From Cannabis sativa (lineage: Eukaryota > Streptophyta > Magnoliopsida > Rosales > Cannabaceae), in the NCBI RefSeq assembly GCF_029168945.1, contig NC_083606.1, positions 11,620,041-11,684,040 on the forward strand: DNA of 64,000 nt. The letters are read 5' to 3'. This document shows positions 60,161 through 64,000 of this stretch, piece by piece. Under the pieces are notes generated by a model that saw nothing but the letters and a program-made list of their open reading frames with translations, did not search any database and was not told where the DNA came from. The position numbers and the translations under genes were made by a program. Numbering within the stretch: position 1 is the first letter of the stretch; each line of letters starts with the position of its first letter.

Positions 60161-60624
60161 TGTTAAAACATCAACACATCCTCTACAAGTATCTAGAATT
60201 TTCTATCATTTTGATAAAATTATAAAACCATCTAGAATTATATAAAATTAATATTCATAAGATCAGTTGCAAGAAATTTTTAGTCTATAATAAATTGACA
60301 ATTTGCTAGAATATTCTAGCACATTAATCCACCACATTTGAGTAGTATAAATAGGGGAGTTGGCCCTTTGGTGGTGGTGTATGGTTAGTTGAGTAATAAC
60401 TTGAGTGTACAAGTGAAGTGTGTCATAGTGTGTTCAACTAAGTTTCAACAAATTTTTAAAAGAGTGTCCCATCAAATAGTATGCAAGTAAGTTTTTAAGT
60501 GTGAATGTCTAGTTAATAAAAAGTAAGTGCTTGGTGTGTATTGTAGTTAAAATATTCAAATTTTGGTGTAATTATTTTTTCAATAAAAAATAATTAAGTT
60601 TTTCACGTGCTCTGTTGTTCAACA
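60161..60624 (+). repeat. 3' LTR of the decayed Copia remnant
   Basis: 464 bp from TGTTAAAACATCAACAC to CTGTTGTTCAACA, TG...CA ended, directly after the polypurine tract. It has a TATA box (TATAAATA) at 60346-60353. No partner LTR is present in the window, so no age or target duplication can be read. Confidence 0.8.
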
Positions 60625-61335
60625 AATAATGTATGAATACTTTTAAAATTTAAAATTTTAAGTAATTATATTTAAAGTTATTTTAAATTTAATTTTTTAA
60701 AACTATTATAGTGTACTTATCATTTTGTGAAGTGTAAATAGAATTATTTATTATTAATTGGAGCATATATATTTGAGTAGAGTAACCTACAATTCAAGCA
60801 TTTTTTAAATCGCACAAAGCTTGGACAAAAGAAGGTACATTCCTAACAATCAGTATATTGCACTTGAAAAGGCGACATGAATTTGTCATTAGAAGATGAA
60901 AAATTTATGTGTATAATAATGTATATAATATTTGTATATGTTGCCAAAGTGTATTATATCATTATTTGGCTAGTCATGTGGTCCACCCTGGTTACCATTT
61001 TATGTTTTATTATTTTCTATAGCAAAATCACTTTAATTAAGTTAAAAAAAATCATTCATAAATAATGATACTAAACTTTTTAAAGGGGAAAAATATACGT
61101 ATGGTCATATATATTAATTAGTAGCTCTATCTTTCAGCAAAAAAAAAAATAGTAGATCTCTCTATAATGCGTGCAGTTGATATTAAATAAATTCTTAACA
61201 CATTAATGTATCTTATATTAATTAAATACTATTTTAGATCTTATGTTTTATAAAAATTACTGATTGAATTTTTTATTTTGTTAAATGATAAAATAGACCC
61301 TTCATTTTCTAAAACTGTAAAAATAGAATTTTGAT
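60625..61335. other. AT-rich intergenic DNA
   Basis: No domain, RNA gene or boundary recognised. A 62-codon frame at 60877-61065 is hydrophobic and AT-driven, not convincing. Confidence 0.45.
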
Positions 61336-62063
61336 GAGCTCAATTTTTAACAATTTTTTTTAACATATCCGACTTCAAAATAATTCATAATACGAACAGA
61401 TATAGAAAATATAATCAGTTTTGTCATAACACCTCTCAATCGAATTATTATAAAGTTTTATTTTGACAAAAAATTAATTCAGGGTCCTATTTGTAACATT
61501 TTAGAAAATATAAGGTTCATTTTGTCATTTAATAAAACATAGGGTCCAATTAATAATTTTTATAAAACATAGGATCTAAAATATAATATTTACTCTATTA
61601 TACATATAAGATAGAGAAAAATGATTTTTTATGTATTTTAACAAAGTTAAAAATAAATATATTTTTTTTTAGAGAAGACTGATTTTTATACCATTTTTAT
61701 TATTATGATTATTATTTTGAGCTCAATTTTTAATATATTTTTTAACATAACCAACTTGAAGACAATTCCTAATACGAACAGATATTGAAATATAATCAGT
61801 TTTATTATAACACCTCTCAATTGAATTATTAAATTTTATTTTGACAAAAAATTAATTCAGTGTCCTATTTGTAACATTTTAAAAAATATTAGATTCATTT
61901 TATTATTTACCAAAACAGATGTTTCAATTAATAACTTTTATAAAACATAAGATCCAAAATAATATTTACTCTATTATATATATAAGGCAGAGAAAAATAA
62001 TTTTTATGTATTTTAACAAAGTTATAAATAAATATTTTTTTTAGAGAAGAATGATTTTTATAC

Positions 62064-62064
<1 letters not shown>
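61336..62064. repeat. Imperfect 383-bp tandem duplication
   Basis: The unit starting GAGCTCAATTTTTAA at 61336 recurs at 61719. Both copies share AATACGAACAGATAT, TAACACCTCTCAAT, GACAAAAAATTAATTCAG and the AGAGAAGA-TGATTTTTATACC end. The second copy is a little shorter and runs into the ATT microsatellite. Confidence 0.8.

Positions 62065-62118
<54 letters not shown>
62065..62118. repeat. (ATT)n microsatellite
   Basis: About 17 uninterrupted ATT units, growing out of the same ATT-rich end that closes the first duplication unit near 61700. Confidence 0.9.
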
Positions 62119-62120
<2 letters not shown>

Positions 62121-62377
62121 AATACAAACACAAATTTTGAGAGTGTGGGGTTTCGATACGGTGCGACGACGGGATTGTTTTATTTTGGGGACTACCGGTA
62201 AATTCTGACTGCTTGCACACTCCTAGGCAGTGCTGCGAATGTCTTAAAGAGAGCGACTTAATCCGCGACTCAACCTAAAATTTTTTATTCGGTAATATCG
62301 TTTATTTATTATTTTGCTACCAGTTTACTTAACAATTATTTGATGGGATTTACTTCAAAAAAAAAAAAAAAATCAGA
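62119..62377. other. Short higher-GC stretch of unknown nature
   Basis: Around 62140-62275 the DNA is noticeably less AT-rich (GGTTTCGATACGGTGCGACG and neighbours), ending at an A-run (62358-62371). I recognise no gene or element. Confidence 0.35.
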
Positions 62378-62780
62378 AACGTGCTAAAAAGACGAAAGTG
62401 TCCCAACATGGCCAGCACCGAAATATGTGTTTTATTCACGGTGGGGACGTGTAGGGCGATGACCACGTGGCATAAACTGCCATGTCATACTGAAATGGCC
62501 CCGACAAGAGAGGTTGCCGGACGTGGACTGAACAACCCATGGCCATGCTATTGCAAAACGACAAAAAACTTAATGCCACGTCAGAGAGCCATGATTGGCT
62601 CATGCAACTTGCCTGTTGCCGTCGTGCTACTTGTTTCCAGTGACACGTGGAATTTTCCCATTTGTGCTATGTGTTATTACTTGGATTGGAAGACTCTCTT
62701 AGCTTTTCTAGTTTTTACTCATTAAATTTACTAAATTTCCACTGGACTAGTGGAGATATATATTCAGCACCAATACCCTA
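62378..62780 (+). promoter_or_regulatory. G-box/ABRE-rich promoter-like region
   Basis: Six ACGT-core elements within about 270 bp: AACGTG (62378-62383), ACGT in GGGGACGTGT (62447), CCACGTGG (62463-62470), GGACGTGGA (62521 core), GCCACGTC (62575-62582) and ACACGTGG (62643-62650). ATTGGCTC (CCAAT-like) is at about 62593, and a TATA-like GATATATATTC near 62754, followed by a pyrimidine-rich stretch. Such ACGT clusters bind bZIP and bHLH factors in light- and ABA-responsive plant promoters. The gene it would drive is not visible; it may lie beyond 64000. Confidence 0.4.
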
Positions 62781-64000
62781 CATTGCATATTAAACACACA
62801 TTTTTTTTCCTAGTTATTTAATTTTCTCTTCTTTCCTATTCTTTTCTTTCTTTTCTCCTTACAAAAAAAAAAAAAAAAAACAACAACAACAAAAAAAAAA
62901 AAAACAAACAAACAAAATAAAACAAAAGTTATTTTTAAACCAAGATTATGTAACATGAATGGCTCTTGATCTAAGGTTCTTCGTCTTATATTTTTAGACC
63001 AATTCATATCCAATTTAATTATATATTAGATGTTAAATTTTATCAACTAATCTGATTTAACATTTATTAAATATTTAATTGGATTGGTTCTATCAATTAA
63101 ATATATTTCATGTATATTTATTGAATTGATTCAGATTTATCCAATATTTTAGAATTATATTTACTAGATTGAATCAGATATTCCATTTAATATTTTAAAT
63201 CTAGTATTTATTGGATTTGATCCATCCAATAAAAAATATAAAATTTTTATTCTAATTTCATATATACAAATATATTTTTTAAACATAACAACATAAAGTT
63301 CAATTATATTTTCAAATTAAATAAGATACTAACTTGTTCGATTAGATATTAAATGTATTAGATTTTCGAACACTCCATTTAATATCTGATCGATCCAATT
63401 GAATATTGAAAAATGGAATCAGATACAATTATACTTGAATATCTAATATTTGGTCGTTAGTTGTAATTGGATTAGATCGATTTGTGCACACCCTTATAAT
63501 TTAACAACTTAATTTAAATTTAAGAGGAATTTGCTATAATTGTACTATAGGGAAAAGAAAAACTCTAGAAAAAGAAATTAATTAATTAGTGTTTGGTAAA
63601 TATAAATTTTAAAGTGTTGCAACTAAAAAGAAAATAAAAAGTGTTGAGTAAATATGACAATTTAAAGGAAAGGTTTTGTTAAATATTCAAGTAACAAAAT
63701 AAATACCATATTTATTTAATTTTACTCTATAATAAAACAAAGGAAATTGCTTATGTGCAATCACAATAAATGTCTACACATATACAAATAGTTTTTTTTT
63801 TACAAGTGTCATCTTATTATTCTAATCATGTATTCAATTAATTGTGTATTTTTTTTTTGTATATCAATAAGTGTACAAAGTGTATTGTAATTAATAAATA
63901 TTTTAATTGCTTCACAATTTTTTGTGGTAATTAAGCATGATAAAAGTTTAAAATATTTCTTCTCTAGGAAGCTTGTCTCTCCCGTATCTCCTCTAACCTT
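62781..64000. other. Low-complexity and AT-rich right end of the window
   Basis: A CT-rich leader-like tract (62800-62862), then A-rich runs (62863-62905). After that comes AT-rich DNA with recurring ATTGGATT-, TATTTAAT- and ATCCAAT-type words (63060-63480). No coding region seen. Confidence 0.45.

Noticed and set aside
62381..62725. 114-codon plus-strand frame in the G-box-rich stretch
   Set aside because: No recognisable domain and it overlaps dense promoter motifs. The local higher GC lowers stop frequency, so an open frame is not surprising.

Overview
The window is plant nuclear DNA, almost certainly eudicot. It is AT-rich, has GT-AG introns, and is packed with nested Copia and Gypsy LTR retrotransposons, a LINE, one CACTA end and decayed repeats. 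I cannot name the species. I see only one clear host gene: a small secreted-peptide precursor of the RGF/GLV/CLEL (GOLVEN) family on the minus strand at about 55.4-56.9 kb.

Layout. 1-6.3 kb is AT-rich DNA with a cluster of site II (TGGGCC) promoter motifs and a Gypsy-type LTR-like block. 6,348-41,949 is one Copia element (F, plus strand, 250-bp LTRs, Ale-like). It is split by two large minus-strand Copia elements of one family: E1 (7,396-20,407, itself carrying a 5'-truncated LINE) and E2 (22,546-40,116, itself carrying a complete chromovirus-type Gypsy element G at 26,593-35,990). 41,955-53,570 is an old minus-strand Gypsy pol remnant (H) split by a very young third member of the E family (E4, 42,587-52,838). 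After that come a CACTA-type end (54.4-54.75 kb), the peptide gene, a short tandem array (58.2-58.9 kb), a decayed Copia 3' half with its LTR (58.9-60.6 kb), a 383-bp tandem duplication with an ATT microsatellite, and a G-box-rich promoter-like stretch at 62.4-62.8 kb.

Target-site duplications resolve the nest unambiguously: F ATGAG/ACGAG, E1 TAATT, E2 GCCAC, G AATTC, E4 CTTTT, LINE about AGAGAGGAATTT. E4 supplies the unoccupied version of the sites used by both G and the LINE. The order is H, then F into H, then E1 and E2 into F, then the LINE into E1 and G into E2. E4 entered H independently and recently; its two 1,896-bp LTRs look almost identical.

Most interesting points. (1) The peptide gene appears to encode two different C-terminal RGF/GLV-like peptides. 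Splicing an intron gives a 177-residue precursor ending in DYSPARRKTPIHN. Reading through the same donor gives a 133-residue precursor ending in DYYGPRRHRSRHHL. (2) The LINE reading frame is interrupted by two stretches with perfect GT-AG borders whose removal restores ORF2, so it looks like an intron-bearing retroposon. (3) E2 and E4 share the same badly decayed pol region but have good LTRs, priming sites and TSDs, so they look like a non-autonomous lineage mobilised in trans.
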